NCBI GenBank assembly: GCA_021531865.1
Contig: JAFBIW010000019.1
Coordinates: 1 to 36,621 of the forward strand
Length of the DNA: 36,621 nt
Source of the DNA: Butyricicoccus pullicaecorum
GTDB taxonomy: Bacteria > Bacillota > Clostridia > Oscillospirales > Butyricicoccaceae
Direction: 5' to 3'
Under the pieces are notes generated by a model. The model was given only the letters and a program-made list of their open reading frames with translations. It was not told where the DNA came from and did no database searches. The translations under genes and the position numbers were made by a program. Below are positions 16,544 through 25,168 of the stretch, piece after piece. Numbering within the stretch: the stretch's first letter is position 1; the number at the start of each line of letters is the position of its first letter.

Positions 16544-17257
16544 TTAGTGATGTTCTGGTTCATCCTCGTTTTCGTATTCCTCGTCCTCGAACTCATAGTC
16601 GTCCGGGTCGGCGCTGACCTTTGCGCCCTGCTTGGGCTTGATGAACTTGATGTAGGTGAAGGCTCCACCTCCGCCCAGGGCCGCCAGCAGCAGGATCAGC
16701 ACCAGGGCGCCGCCGCTGCCGGACTCCTTCTCCGGCTCCGGTTCAGGCGCCGGCTCCACCTCCGGTGCTTTTCCGGCGCACTCGCTCATATTCGCCGCAC
16801 AGACAGGACAGGCAGTATTCACCGCACCGGACTGGCATTTCTCGGCGCAGGTACAAGCCGCGGGCTTTTCCGCCGTCTGCCCATCTTCCATCAACGCCAT
16901 CAGGTCGGCTTCATCCACCTGGTTCAAGAAGTGAACGGCGGTCTCCTTGTCCTCGTTGGCCCGGTCGATCAGGATGTAAAAATAGTTGCCCGCTTTCGTG
17001 GTCACGGTGATAAGCTGTTTGTCACCGTAATAATCGTCCACCAGCGTGGCGTTGCCCTCCGGGGTAAGGGGCTGGCCCTCCGGCTCCATGCCCCCGGTGG
17101 CGGGTTCCTCGGTGGGTTCCGGGGTCGTCTCGGCGGGTTCCCCGGTGTAATAGTCGCCATCCCCGCCGCCCGCAAAGGCGGTGACGGAGAAGGCGGTCAT
17201 GCACAGGACCACCACCGTTAGGGATGCCAGAAGGCGGAAAACTTTGTTACGCTTCAT
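16544..17257 (-). CDS. DUF4366 (CD1107-type) secreted/membrane-anchored mobile element protein
   Basis: A 237-residue envelope protein. A signal peptide (MKRNKVFRLLASLTVVVLC ... FAGGG, about residues 1-30) is followed by a Pro/Thr/Glu-rich linker. A DUF4366 core comes next (about 65-130: DDYYGDKQLITVTTKAGNYF). Then a Cys-rich stretch (CTCAEKC ... CPVCAANMSEC), an acidic linker, a C-terminal membrane helix (about 175-197) and an acidic cytoplasmic tail. The ATG at 17257 is chosen because GGAGG is 9 bases upstream; the earlier in-frame ATG has the same GGAGG right next to it. It is the last gene of the conjugation operon. Its role in transfer is not known to me. Confidence 0.82.
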   Translation of the reverse strand: MKRNKVFRLLASLTVVVLCMTAFSVTAFAGGGDGDYYTGEPAETTPEPTEEPATGGMEPEGQPLTPEGNATLVDDYYGDKQLITVTTKAGNYFYILIDRANEDKETAVHFLNQVDEADLMALMEDGQTAEKPAACTCAEKCQSGAVNTACPVCAANMSECAGKAPEVEPAPEPEPEKESGSGGALVLILLLAALGGGGAFTYIKFIKPKQGAKVSADPDDYEFEDEEYENEDEPEHH

Positions 17258-17537
17258 CTTCGCCATCCTCCATTCCTTCCACATCTGCGTCGTCAGGGTC
17301 CGCCGCTGCCTCCGCCTCCATCATCCCGTTGGGCAGGGTGATCAGGCCGCTGGCATAGGCCTTCAGGAAGGCAGTCAGTTCTTTGTTGTCCATCCGCACC
17401 GCCTTGACCATGCGGACGATCTCCAGGTTTTCTTCCTCGGTGAGCTGTGCCTCCAGCTCCCGAAGGCGCTTCTGCTGGGCGGAGATCTTCTCCTTCGTCT
17501 TTTCGATGTCTTTGCGAATCTTCTCAACCGTTGCCAT
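17247..17537 (-). CDS. DUF4315 family protein
   Basis: A 96-residue protein. The first half is a coiled coil (EKIRKDIEKTKEKISAQQKR and onward to about residue 45). Then comes the family segment LEIVRMVKAVRMDNKELTAF and an acidic tail. The ATG at 17537 has AAAGGAG upstream. It overlaps the PP-loop gene before it (14 bases) and DUF4366 after it (11 bases), so the three are coupled. DUF4315 proteins sit at this place in Tn1549-type elements; the biochemical role is unknown. Confidence 0.8.
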   Translation of the reverse strand: MATVEKIRKDIEKTKEKISAQQKRLRELEAQLTEEENLEIVRMVKAVRMDNKELTAFLKAYASGLITLPNGMMEAEAAADPDDADVEGMEDGEDEA

Positions 17538-18258
17538 GTGTGCAAAACTCCTTTCCAAATCGTTCTCTCCAGGAATAGTTCCGCCCCAGGCCCTTGACCG
17601 TTTTCAGGTTTTGCCGGGCGTTGTCCTCCAGCGCCAGGGCGCGGCGGAACAAATCGGGATGCTGCTCCCGCAGGGCGGTTATCTCGTCGGGTTTCATGCT
17701 GGGGCAGAAAAAACAGGACGATTTTCCCGGCTGGGGCAGCCCCGCCGCCTCGATCTGCCGGATGCAATCGTCCCGTGTCCATCCCCATTCCATCAGGGGA
17801 TACCACTTGCTGTATTTTCGGTCGGCCAGGTCTCCCAGCAGCACCTTGTCGCTGCGGTAGCCCTCGCCTGCGTCGTAACCGATGAACTTGACCACCCGTT
17901 TGCCCGCCGCCCACACCTTTTGACACGGCGGATAATGATTGCAGAACTTTTCCTGCGGCCCAATCTTGTGTTTCAGGGAACACCGCTTGAAGCCGTAGGC
18001 AATGGACGGTAGGCTGCAACTTTGAAGACATTCATCCTCCAACGTCAGCCGTTTCCCGTCACGGGTGGTCTTATACACTCTGGTAATGGGAGGCATCCCG
18101 TGGTCCTTCAGCCAGTCATCCATCACCTCCAGATAGGCGTAGGTGTGGGGATGCTCTGCCCCCGTATCCGCAAAGAGGATCAGGTCCACCGGGATACGGT
18201 GCTGGTGCAGCCCAATCAAAAGGGCGGTGCTGTTAGCGCCGCCCCCGTAGGAAACCAT
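17524..18258 (-). CDS. PP-loop ATP pyrophosphatase, PAPS-reductase-like
   Basis: A 244-residue protein of the phosphoadenosine phosphosulfate reductase-like family. The PP-loop reads SYGGGANSTALLIGL (residues 3-17). Two Cys clusters follow, CLQSCSLPS ... RCSLKHK ... CNHYPPC and SSCFFCPSMKPDE, which could hold metal or an iron-sulfur centre. The upstream codon in frame is TGA four triplets away, so the ATG at 18258 is the start. Family members activate substrates by adenylation, and some thiolate or modify nucleic acids. A true sulfate-assimilation role is unlikely in a conjugation operon. A role in nucleic-acid modification is possible. Confidence 0.75.
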   Translation of the reverse strand: MVSYGGGANSTALLIGLHQHRIPVDLILFADTGAEHPHTYAYLEVMDDWLKDHGMPPITRVYKTTRDGKRLTLEDECLQSCSLPSIAYGFKRCSLKHKIGPQEKFCNHYPPCQKVWAAGKRVVKFIGYDAGEGYRSDKVLLGDLADRKYSKWYPLMEWGWTRDDCIRQIEAAGLPQPGKSSCFFCPSMKPDEITALREQHPDLFRRALALEDNARQNLKTVKGLGRNYSWRERFGKEFCTHGNG

Positions 18259-18279
18259 GTTGATACTTCATCACCTCCA

Positions 18280-20169
18280 TCAGCTGTACGGCGGTCTGCC
18301 GTATGCGTAGAAATGGGACTGCCAGTAACTTGTGTTCAGGTTGGAATACTGGATGGGGTCGCCGCAGTGCAGCATCATCCCGTCGCCCACATAGATACCC
18401 ACATGGGACACGCCGCTGGTGTCGTAGGTGCCCACGAAGAACACCAGATCGCCGGGCTGGGGATCGGATACCGGGGTGGAGATGTTGTAGAGCCCCTGGG
18501 CACCCAGCCGCCCGGTATTGCACAGGCCGCTGTTGGTCAGCACATAACTGACAAAGCCGCTGCAATCAAAAGATGTGCTGGGGCTACTGCCGCCCCACAC
18601 ATAGGGATAACCCAAATACTTCTCCGCCTCGGTAATAAGTGTTGCAAAGCGTTCATCAGAAAAGTATTCAGCGGGAACCTCCCAGGCGGTGGGCGGGTTC
18701 TCGATGTACTTGTTCACATACCCGGAGGATGGGAACAGGTCGGGGCGGTTGCCCAGGGTGGACATATAGGTGGCATACAAGGAAAGCTGTTCCTCGCCCA
18801 TCATATAGACCGGCACATGGGAGAGGTCGAAGTTCTCCAGCGTGACGGTGCAGATGGTCCAGGTATAGGGCACCCGAACCGTATAGGTGTTGCCCTCGCT
18901 GTCCGTCCTTGTTTCCGTCCGATAGCGGGTCTCCGTGGTCACGGTTTCGGTGAGAATGTATTGCTTGTCAAAGAGGGTTTGAAGGTCGCCCTGTACCTGG
19001 TCAATGGTGAACACCCCTTCATGGAGTGCCGACAGAATAGAAATCAGCACATAGGGGTCATGCTCGATCTCGTCCAGGTCGAAGTGATACTCGTCATAAT
19101 CGTGGGTGGCCTCGTAGGTATCCAGGTACTCCCGCAATTCATCCTCTTTGGCGCAGTAGGCTTCTTCCGCCGCCAGCATATCGGAATCCTCGGAGAGATA
19201 GGAGGACGCCATGATGTTGGACACCCCGCCGCCGAACATGGAGGAACAGGATTGCAGGGAGCCCAGCAGCATCACCAGCAGAAGGCCGATGCCGCCCACC
19301 ATCAACGCACCCTTCCAATGCCGTTTCAGGAAAAGGACGGTGCGCTTGGACTCCTGGGCGGTTTTCTTAGCCGCCTTTGCCGCGGCCTCCGCTGTTTTCC
19401 CAGCCTGGGCGGTCTTGCCCGCCGCCCGGTATGCCGCCGCATATTGCTTTTGCAGCTTCCGTTTCTGCCACAGGCGGGAGACGGGATTGGATGCAAGCTG
19501 GGAGTTCTCCGCCACGGCTTTCCGATAGTAGAAATCCGCATTGGCCTTGACCGCCGCCTGCTCCGCCTTTGCCGCATCCCGCCAGGGTTTCAGTTTGCGT
19601 TCTGCCCGCCAGTTCTGGACACGGCGGTTTCCGTAGCCCACAGCCTTCTCAAAGCTGCGTTCCCCCAGGTGGCCCGACTGGACGCCGGAATTTTCCTGCT
19701 CCACCTCCCGAACCTTGCCGTGGATGGCTGCGCCCGCCTCCTAGATGGGGCGGGACAGCGGATTGGTGTGGGGCTTTCCCGGACTCTTATTGGGGATCGC
19801 GTCCCTGGCGGCATCCAGCCGGTCTGCCGCCTTATCCGACTTGCGAATGGCCCCTTGCAGTTCCGGCACCGCCCGGTCTGCCTCGGAAAACTGCAATCGG
19901 GAGGATGGGCGGCTTGCCGCCACCTCGCCCTCCCGATAGGCCCTGCGCTGTTTCCGGCGCTTTTTCTTGGCTGCTGCCTGTTCCCGGTGCAGTTCCGCAC
20001 GATCCACCGCTTTTCCAGCGGCGCCCGCCGTGTCGCCGGAGGCGGAATGGTCCTGTTCTGGCTCCCGGTGGTCGGGGTAGGTGGTCTCGCCCGTGACCAG
20101 ATTGACGGATACCGCCCCGTCGCGGGTCATCTTCTGTGCCTCCTTTTCGGGGGCTTTCCATTCTTTCAA
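18280..20169 (-). pseudogene. CD1108-type NlpC/P60 cell-wall hydrolase, split by an in-frame TAG
   Basis: The transfer-associated wall hydrolase (VirB1 role) of Tn1549 elements. Part one (20169-19741, 142 residues) starts at TTG with AGGAGGTGA upstream: KEWKAPEKEAQKMTRDGAVS, then a basic helical region ending NPLSRPI. TAG at 19743-19741 stops it. The same frame then continues without a shift as EAGAAIHGKVREVEQEN through a membrane helix (WKGALMVGGIGLLLVMLLGS) to an NlpC/P60 domain. The catalytic Cys is in FDCSGFVSYVL (residue 381 from 19704), with the His in SHVGIYVGDG. The stop replaces what looks like a CAG (Gln) codon. The restart at GTG 19704 has no well-spaced ribosome site. It is thus broken, unless the TAG is read through. 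Confidence 0.78.
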
Positions 20170-21191
20170 GGTGCGTCACCTCCTGTTCCATAGGGGCAGA
20201 TGTTGACACAGGCCCCGGTTTCGATCATGGCGATGTACTGGAAAATGGGATAGGCCTGGGGCGGGCAGACCGCGTTCCCCAGGGTTTTCAGCCGCAACGC
20301 CCGGTTGCCGGTGTCCTCTGTCATGCGGGGGACTCTTTCAGGCTCGGCACGCCATAGGATGCGTCCGTCCATTTCGGGGGGAATCCCATAAGCCATTCCA
20401 CCCAATCCGGGTTCAGCGCCGCTTTCTCGGAACGGGGCTGCTCCTGCCGGATCACCTGGGCCGACAGGTTGGAGGACGGGGATTTGTCCCGGAAGGCCGC
20501 CGGTTTCAGGGTGGAACGGTAGCCCTCCGACGCTGCCGGGGTCAGATAGAACACCGTCGCCGACAGGGACAGGCTCCAGATCGACCCGTCCTTGTTCCGC
20601 TTGCGGAGTATCCCACCCTCCGACAGGAACACATCCAGGTTGGCAGCGTCCCGCCCCGTGGATTTGTCGGAGGCAAGGGGTGTGGGAAACATCAGCCGCG
20701 ACGATAAAAGTTCGCTGGCGCTCATGCCATGCGCCGACGCCGCAAGCCGGAAATACGAATGGGAGAACAGCGTATCCCGCTTTTGCCAGGTCAAAAATCG
20801 TTTTGTCGAGCCCCATATTGATGAAGCCAGCAACATTTTCCCCAAGCACCCAACGGGGCCGCAGTTCGGCAATAACGCGGCACATTTCCGGCCACAGGTA
20901 GCGTTCATCCACAAAGCCCCTCCGCTTTCCTGCGGTGGAGAAGGGCTGGCACGGGAATCCGCCGGAGAGGATGGTGACGGTTTCAAGTCCTGTTTTCTCA
21001 AAAAACGCCTCCTTCGTGAATGTGGTGATGTCCCGGAACTTCGGCACATCCGGCCAATGCTTTTGCAGGATGGAATAGGGATAGTCCGCCCACTCGCATT
21101 GACAGACCGTTTCAAAGCCCGCCGCCTCCGCCGCCAGGTCCAGCCCGCCGATGCCGGAAAACAGGCTGACATGGGTGAGGCGGTCAGGCAT
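20166..21191 (-). CDS. DNA (cytosine-5) methyltransferase
   Basis: A 341-residue C5 methyltransferase. Motif I is FSGIGG (11-16), motif IV SGGFPCQPFS with catalytic C81, motif VI GENV (117-120), motif VIII HERQRTFIV, and motif X LGNAVCPPQAYPIF near the end. The start at 21191 overlaps the upstream gene by 8 bases, and its stop overlaps the TTG of the hydrolase gene. Such orphan enzymes protect element DNA from restriction in new hosts. Oddly, the target-recognition region also encodes convincing methyltransferase-like sequence in another frame (see findings), so a pair of frameshifts or two alternative C-termini must be considered. Confidence 0.85.
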   Translation of the reverse strand: MPDRLTHVSLFSGIGGLDLAAEAAGFETVCQCEWADYPYSILQKHWPDVPKFRDITTFTKEAFFEKTGLETVTILSGGFPCQPFSTAGKRRGFVDERYLWPEMCRVIAELRPRWVLGENVAGFINMGLDKTIFDLAKAGYAVLPFVFPACGVGAWHERQRTFIVAADVSHTPCLRQIHGAGRCQPGCVPVGGWDTPQAEQGRVDLEPVPVGDGVLSDPGSVGGLPFHPETGGLPGQIPVLQPVGPGDPAGAAPFRESGAEPGLGGMAYGIPPEMDGRILWRAEPERVPRMTEDTGNRALRLKTLGNAVCPPQAYPIFQYIAMIETGACVNICPYGTGGDAP

Positions 21192-21507
21192 GGGGCTGGT
21201 CCTCGTCGTCCTCGCAGTCCACATAAAAGGCGTCCAGCTCGCACAGCTCCAGCGCCTTCAGTCGGGCAAGGTCGGCCTTGTCACCGAACACCAGATAGCG
21301 GCCGGGGATGCTCCAGCGGTCAAACATCTGGTCGGCGATCTCGCCGTACCGCCGGGCGGTGTCGATCAGGTTCTCCATGTCCCGGCGGTCCTTGATCTTC
21401 CCGGCAAGAAAGGCCAGCTGGTGCAGCAGCCCGTAGAGATGCACTTTCTCGTCGATGTGGGCTTCGTAGGTCTTTTCCTCAATGACATACAGCTTTTCCT
21501 GTTCCAT
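21184..21507 (-). CDS. Conserved element protein of unknown function
   Basis: A 107-residue acidic soluble protein, not recognised. It begins MEQEKLYVIEEKTYEAHI, has a helical middle and ends with ELDAFYVDCEDDEDQPHA. The ATG at 21507 has AAAGGAG 6 bases upstream. Its end overlaps the C5 methyltransferase start. The frame is open farther upstream, but that part is a terminator hairpin. It sits where Tn1549-type elements have small genes of unknown role. Confidence 0.62.
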   Translation of the reverse strand: MEQEKLYVIEEKTYEAHIDEKVHLYGLLHQLAFLAGKIKDRRDMENLIDTARRYGEIADQMFDRWSIPGRYLVFGDKADLARLKALELCELDAFYVDCEDDEDQPHA

Positions 21508-21535
21508 ATCATGCTCCTTTCCGAATTTTGGGCAT

Positions 21536-21562
21536 AAGAAAACCCACCTCAGTTGAGGCGGG
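21536..21562 (-). terminator. Terminator of the DpnII-like nuclease gene
   Basis: On the minus strand CCCGCCTCA (21562-21554) pairs with TGAGGTGGG (21551-21543) across a 2-base loop and is followed by TTTTCTT. It begins 17 bases after the nuclease stop. As it stands inside the conjugation operon it may reduce expression of the genes further on. Confidence 0.8.
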
Positions 21563-21578
21563 CATTGCACCAACATAT

Positions 21579-22334
21579 TTAGTGTTTTACTATAACCACT
21601 TTCACATTTCCTGAGTTTTCAATATCGCGTCTAAACTCATCTGCATTTTGAATGACACCCAAATCATATACGACAAACAACTGACGTTCATATTGTTTGG
21701 CGTAGGCTGTAATATCTGCGCTTATTTCCTCAATGACTTTTGACTTCCGACCATCTCTCAACAATTTAACCTCAATGCAGAGTTGCAGTTTGGGAATTAT
21801 AAAGTCTGGAATGTATTCTTTACCTGAAAACTCAAATTTCCCTGTTTCTCTGTCATAATCGGTTCCTTTACTTAGGCCGCGTCCTAACAATAATGCTTCA
21901 ATTGCGTTTTGAACCTCAACCTCTTTTTGAGGTTTTTGAAATATGACTGTACGCAACCGAGATTGAATGAAGTTTTCGAGATTATCGAATTCATCATCGA
22001 CAAAATCAAGGCTGCCTTCCAAACTGGAACATAATAGTCTGGCACTTACCCATACTTGTTCGAGAATCTTCTTTTGTATAGGCCACACCGTATCCCCGAA
22101 ACCTGTCATCTCATCTACATTAAATGTATAAAACATAGATGGTACTCGTAATAAAACTCGTGCCGTTTCAGCCAAATCATTATATGTGTAGGCCATATCT
22201 CTAAAGCTGGAGTATCTGCCGATTTCGGCTGCATCCTGATTGTGAAGTATATCCTGAATGCTTTCACAGAATCCCCGCACTTGAGCAAGAAGTACCTTTA
22301 ATGCTCTTGTTTCATCCAATGTATTTTTGGCCAT
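21579..22334 (-). CDS. Stand-alone PD-(D/E)xK nuclease, DpnII/MboI-like
   Basis: A 251-residue protein. The C-terminal part has a nuclease core: PD at 176-177 in YIPDFIIPKLQLCIEVK, with the E188-V-K190 triad end, then KVIEEISADITAYAKQY and VVYDLGVI. This pattern matches the DpnII/MboI-type restriction nuclease family (REase_DpnII-MboI), here without an obvious methyltransferase partner beside it. The N-terminal 140 residues are helical and of unknown role. The gene is AT-rich, with an own ribosome site (AGAGGTG), a possible promoter upstream, and a terminator. It looks inserted between virB4 and the next backbone gene. A defence or effector role is likely. Confidence 0.75.
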   Translation of the reverse strand: MAKNTLDETRALKVLLAQVRGFCESIQDILHNQDAAEIGRYSSFRDMAYTYNDLAETARVLLRVPSMFYTFNVDEMTGFGDTVWPIQKKILEQVWVSARLLCSSLEGSLDFVDDEFDNLENFIQSRLRTVIFQKPQKEVEVQNAIEALLLGRGLSKGTDYDRETGKFEFSGKEYIPDFIIPKLQLCIEVKLLRDGRKSKVIEEISADITAYAKQYERQLFVVYDLGVIQNADEFRRDIENSGNVKVVIVKH

Positions 22335-22398
22335 AACAGCACCTCTTTTCTAATTCAATTTTATCACACTCTTTTCATCAAATAAAGTATAGTAAAGT

Positions 22399-24801
22399 TT
22401 ATTTGTTCATCGTTTCGTGTTCCACCTCGCTGGGCTTGGTGGTGAGCAGCTTATAAAGCTCGGTATCCTTGGGAAAGTCATCCGCAAAAGGCAGGATGAC
22501 ATTGTTGAAGAACAGCAGCCCGTGACCCGGCTCGGAATTGGTCACATAGGCAAGCTGTTCGGAGGAGATGTTCAGCCGCTCCGCCAGTATCTTCCGGTCG
22601 CCCGCAGCCTGGTTGAGCATATAGATGAAATCGCTGTTCTCCAGGATGTTTTCAATCTCCGGAGAGGAAAGCAGGTCTTTGGGGTTCTGGGTCGCCCCGG
22701 TGGGGATGCCGCCCCATTTTCTGAACCGTTTCCAAATCTCGGCACTGTACGCCGCGGTCTGTTCCTCCTTCAGCAGAAGGTGGAACTCGTCCACGAAGTA
22801 CCAGGTAGACCGGCCAATGGCCCGGTTGATGGTGACGGTATTCCACACCGCGTCCTGGACAATAAGCATACCGGGCTTTTTCAGGTTCTTGCCCAGGCCC
22901 TTGATGTCAAAGCAGACCAGGCGGTTAGAGATGTCCACGGTGGTGCGGTGGTTGAAGAAGTTCAGCGAACCGTTTACATACAGGTCCAATGCCTGGGCCA
23001 CCCGGTCGGCCTCCGGGATGTGCTGGGACAGCAGGGCGTTCATTAGGTCTCCCAGAATCGGCATATTCTCCGGACGGGGGTCAGCAAAGTAGGGCTGGTA
23101 GATCATCTGCACTGCCCGGTCGATGACCGTTTTCTCAATAGCCTCCAGTCCCATCTTGCTGCCCATGATGAGCTCGCAGAAGGACAACACGAAGTCGGAT
23201 TTCAGTGCCAGCGGGTTTTCTTCCTCGGAGTAGTTGAGGTTGATGTCCAGGGGGTTCACATAGTCGGTGCTGGACGGGGACAGCCGGATCACCTGACCGC
23301 CCAGCCGCTTCACCAGGGGCGAATACTCGTCCTCCGGGTCGCAGATGATGACATTATCCTGGGTCATCAGCATGATAAAGGTGATCTCCCGTTTGCAGCT
23401 CATGGATTTGCCGCTGCCGGGCGTGCCAAACACAAGGCCGTTGGGACAGCGGGATTGCTTGCGGTCCAGCAGGATCATGTTGTTGGAAAGGGCATTGAGG
23501 CCGTAGTACATGGCGTCGCCGCCCATGAACACCTCCTGGGTGACGAAGGGGACGAACACCGCCAGGGCCGATGTGGTCAGGCTCCGTTCGATCTTGATGC
23601 GGTTGAGGCCCAGGGGAAGGCTGCTCATAAGCCCGTCCTCCTGCTGGAAGTCCAGCCGGGTCAGAAGACAGTTATAGGTTTGGGCGATGCTGGCAGCCTG
23701 GGATACGGCGATCTCCAGCTTTTGCCGGGTCTCTGCCGTATGCAGCACCAGGAAGGTCATGTTGAACATTCTCTCGTTGCGGGATTGGAGGTCGGTGAGA
23801 AGGTCCTTCGCCGCGCCGCCATAAGTAGACAAGTCGCTGGGGAGTATGTCCATATCATAGCCGCTGCGCACCGCCCGCTTCTGCTCCTGTATCTTCATGG
23901 CGTCCAGGTCGGTGATCTTCCGCTTGACCATTTTGATGGCCTCGTTCTGGTTGATGCCCCGGATGTGCATAGTCACCATGATATTCCCGTCCGCCTCCAT
24001 GAAGTCGGTAAGGATACGGTCGTGCATCTCCGGTGCCAGAATTTGCAGGAAGGACACCGCCCCGTACCGCCTGCCGATGCGGAAGGTGCGGGTCTCCCCG
24101 AAGTGGAAGGAGGACGGAGCAATGAAGTCCTTCACCGAAAGGCCGCTGGCCGGGAGCCAGTCCCATTCAAAGGCGAACTGCCCGCCCTCCGGGTGGAGGA
24201 TGTTGTAAAGCAGCTCCAGCCGTTCCTTTCCGTCCAGCACATGAGCCGCCGCCCCCATGACCTTGAAGCGGTTGAGAGTGTCGGTCTCAATGCGGGCAAA
24301 CCGCGCCCGCGCTGCCGGAAGGTTCTCCGCCTCGATGGTCAGGGTCACATACTTGGTTTTCACATAGCCGTTGTTGCCTCGCTTATACTGCATCCGCAGG
24401 ATGTCCACCGCCTCGTCCCGGATGGGGTCCAGGTCGTTGCCCTGCCGGGTGATGCCGAACATTTCATCGGCGGCGCTGCCTCCGCTGCGGCTGTCCAAAG
24501 AAACCTGGACGCCGATGGAAGGGTCGTAGCCGTTGTAGAAGTCGCAGAGGCTTTCAAAGATGCTCCGCTGATCCTCCGGCCCAGCCAGGCGGTAATTCAC
24601 ATCCTCAAAGGCGATGGTCTTGGAGAAGGTCCCGCCCTCCAGCCTGCACAGGCCATCGGGGAACATATTCTGAAACGGGATACTGTCCTGCACCGTATGG
24701 GCTTTTCCGTCGCCCTTGGCCTGCCGGATCACCGCCTCGATCTGCCTGCGCTCGGCACGGGTGAGCTTACGCTTTGCCGGTTTTTCTGCCTTTTCTCGCA
24801 A
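22399..24801 (-). CDS. VirB4-like conjugation ATPase (CD1110 family)
   Basis: An 800-residue cytoplasmic motor of the type IV secretion system. Walker A is FGTPGSGKS (about 454-462), Walker B TWYFVDEFHLLL (about 660-670), and the late motif ATQNPKDLLSSPE is typical of VirB4/TraE proteins. The N-terminal half is the usual membrane- and partner-binding part. The start is TTG at 24801, with AGGAGG 9 bases upstream; the next Met is about 45 residues in and leaves off conserved sequence. It overlaps the prgI gene by 35 bases. It should energise pilus or channel assembly with PrgI and VirB6. Confidence 0.94.
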   Translation of the reverse strand: MREKAEKPAKRKLTRAERRQIEAVIRQAKGDGKAHTVQDSIPFQNMFPDGLCRLEGGTFSKTIAFEDVNYRLAGPEDQRSIFESLCDFYNGYDPSIGVQVSLDSRSGGSAADEMFGITRQGNDLDPIRDEAVDILRMQYKRGNNGYVKTKYVTLTIEAENLPAARARFARIETDTLNRFKVMGAAAHVLDGKERLELLYNILHPEGGQFAFEWDWLPASGLSVKDFIAPSSFHFGETRTFRIGRRYGAVSFLQILAPEMHDRILTDFMEADGNIMVTMHIRGINQNEAIKMVKRKITDLDAMKIQEQKRAVRSGYDMDILPSDLSTYGGAAKDLLTDLQSRNERMFNMTFLVLHTAETRQKLEIAVSQAASIAQTYNCLLTRLDFQQEDGLMSSLPLGLNRIKIERSLTTSALAVFVPFVTQEVFMGGDAMYYGLNALSNNMILLDRKQSRCPNGLVFGTPGSGKSMSCKREITFIMLMTQDNVIICDPEDEYSPLVKRLGGQVIRLSPSSTDYVNPLDINLNYSEEENPLALKSDFVLSFCELIMGSKMGLEAIEKTVIDRAVQMIYQPYFADPRPENMPILGDLMNALLSQHIPEADRVAQALDLYVNGSLNFFNHRTTVDISNRLVCFDIKGLGKNLKKPGMLIVQDAVWNTVTINRAIGRSTWYFVDEFHLLLKEEQTAAYSAEIWKRFRKWGGIPTGATQNPKDLLSSPEIENILENSDFIYMLNQAAGDRKILAERLNISSEQLAYVTNSEPGHGLLFFNNVILPFADDFPKDTELYKLLTTKPSEVEHETMNK

Positions 24802-25153
24802 TCCGCTTCACCTCCTGTTCCAGTTGGGATTGCCGCACCAGGGCGGAATAGAGATTGTTGGTCTGGTAAATGCGTACCTTCGGCCGGATAAATTTGTTCT
24901 GGATCAGATGGCCCAGGAACACTTCCAGCGGCTGCCCGTTCTTCTCGTACATGGCGAACAGGAAAAAGGGCAGCATCACCAGGATCATGCAAAGCGCCGC
25001 CGTGGTGGTCCCCAGGCTCGCCTTTGCCAAAAAGAAAAGCGGCACGCCTACCAGCGCCGCCGCTCCGAAACAGATCACTTGTCGTTTGGTCAGCCCGAAC
25101 AGGATCTTGCTCTGTATCCGGCTCAGGTCCTTCGGGATCGTTACATAAGCCAA
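24767..25153 (-). CDS. PrgI family conjugation protein
   Basis: A 128-residue membrane protein of the PrgI family, a VirB3-like part of Gram-positive type IV secretion systems. It begins AYVTIPKDLSRIQSKILFGL, and two membrane helices are at about 28-45 and 50-68. The sequence FLGHLIQNKFIRPKVRIYQT follows, as in the family. Start is TTG at 25153 with AAAGGAGGTG upstream. It lies between virB6 and virB4, the standard order. Confidence 0.9.
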   Translation of the reverse strand: MAYVTIPKDLSRIQSKILFGLTKRQVICFGAAALVGVPLFFLAKASLGTTTAALCMILVMLPFFLFAMYEKNGQPLEVFLGHLIQNKFIRPKVRIYQTNNLYSALVRQSQLEQEVKRIARKGRKTGKA

Positions 25154-25168
25154 TATTTCACACCTCCT

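Noticed and set aside
18280-20169. Reassigned TAG codon across the element
   Set aside because: Only one such in-frame TAG was seen and no other sign of code change; a point mutation is the simpler view. Kept only as an alternative.
22345-22400. AAATAAA/TTTATTT inverted repeat after virB4 as a terminator
   Set aside because: The stem has only A-T pairs and would be too weak. It may be part of the promoter region of the nuclease gene instead.
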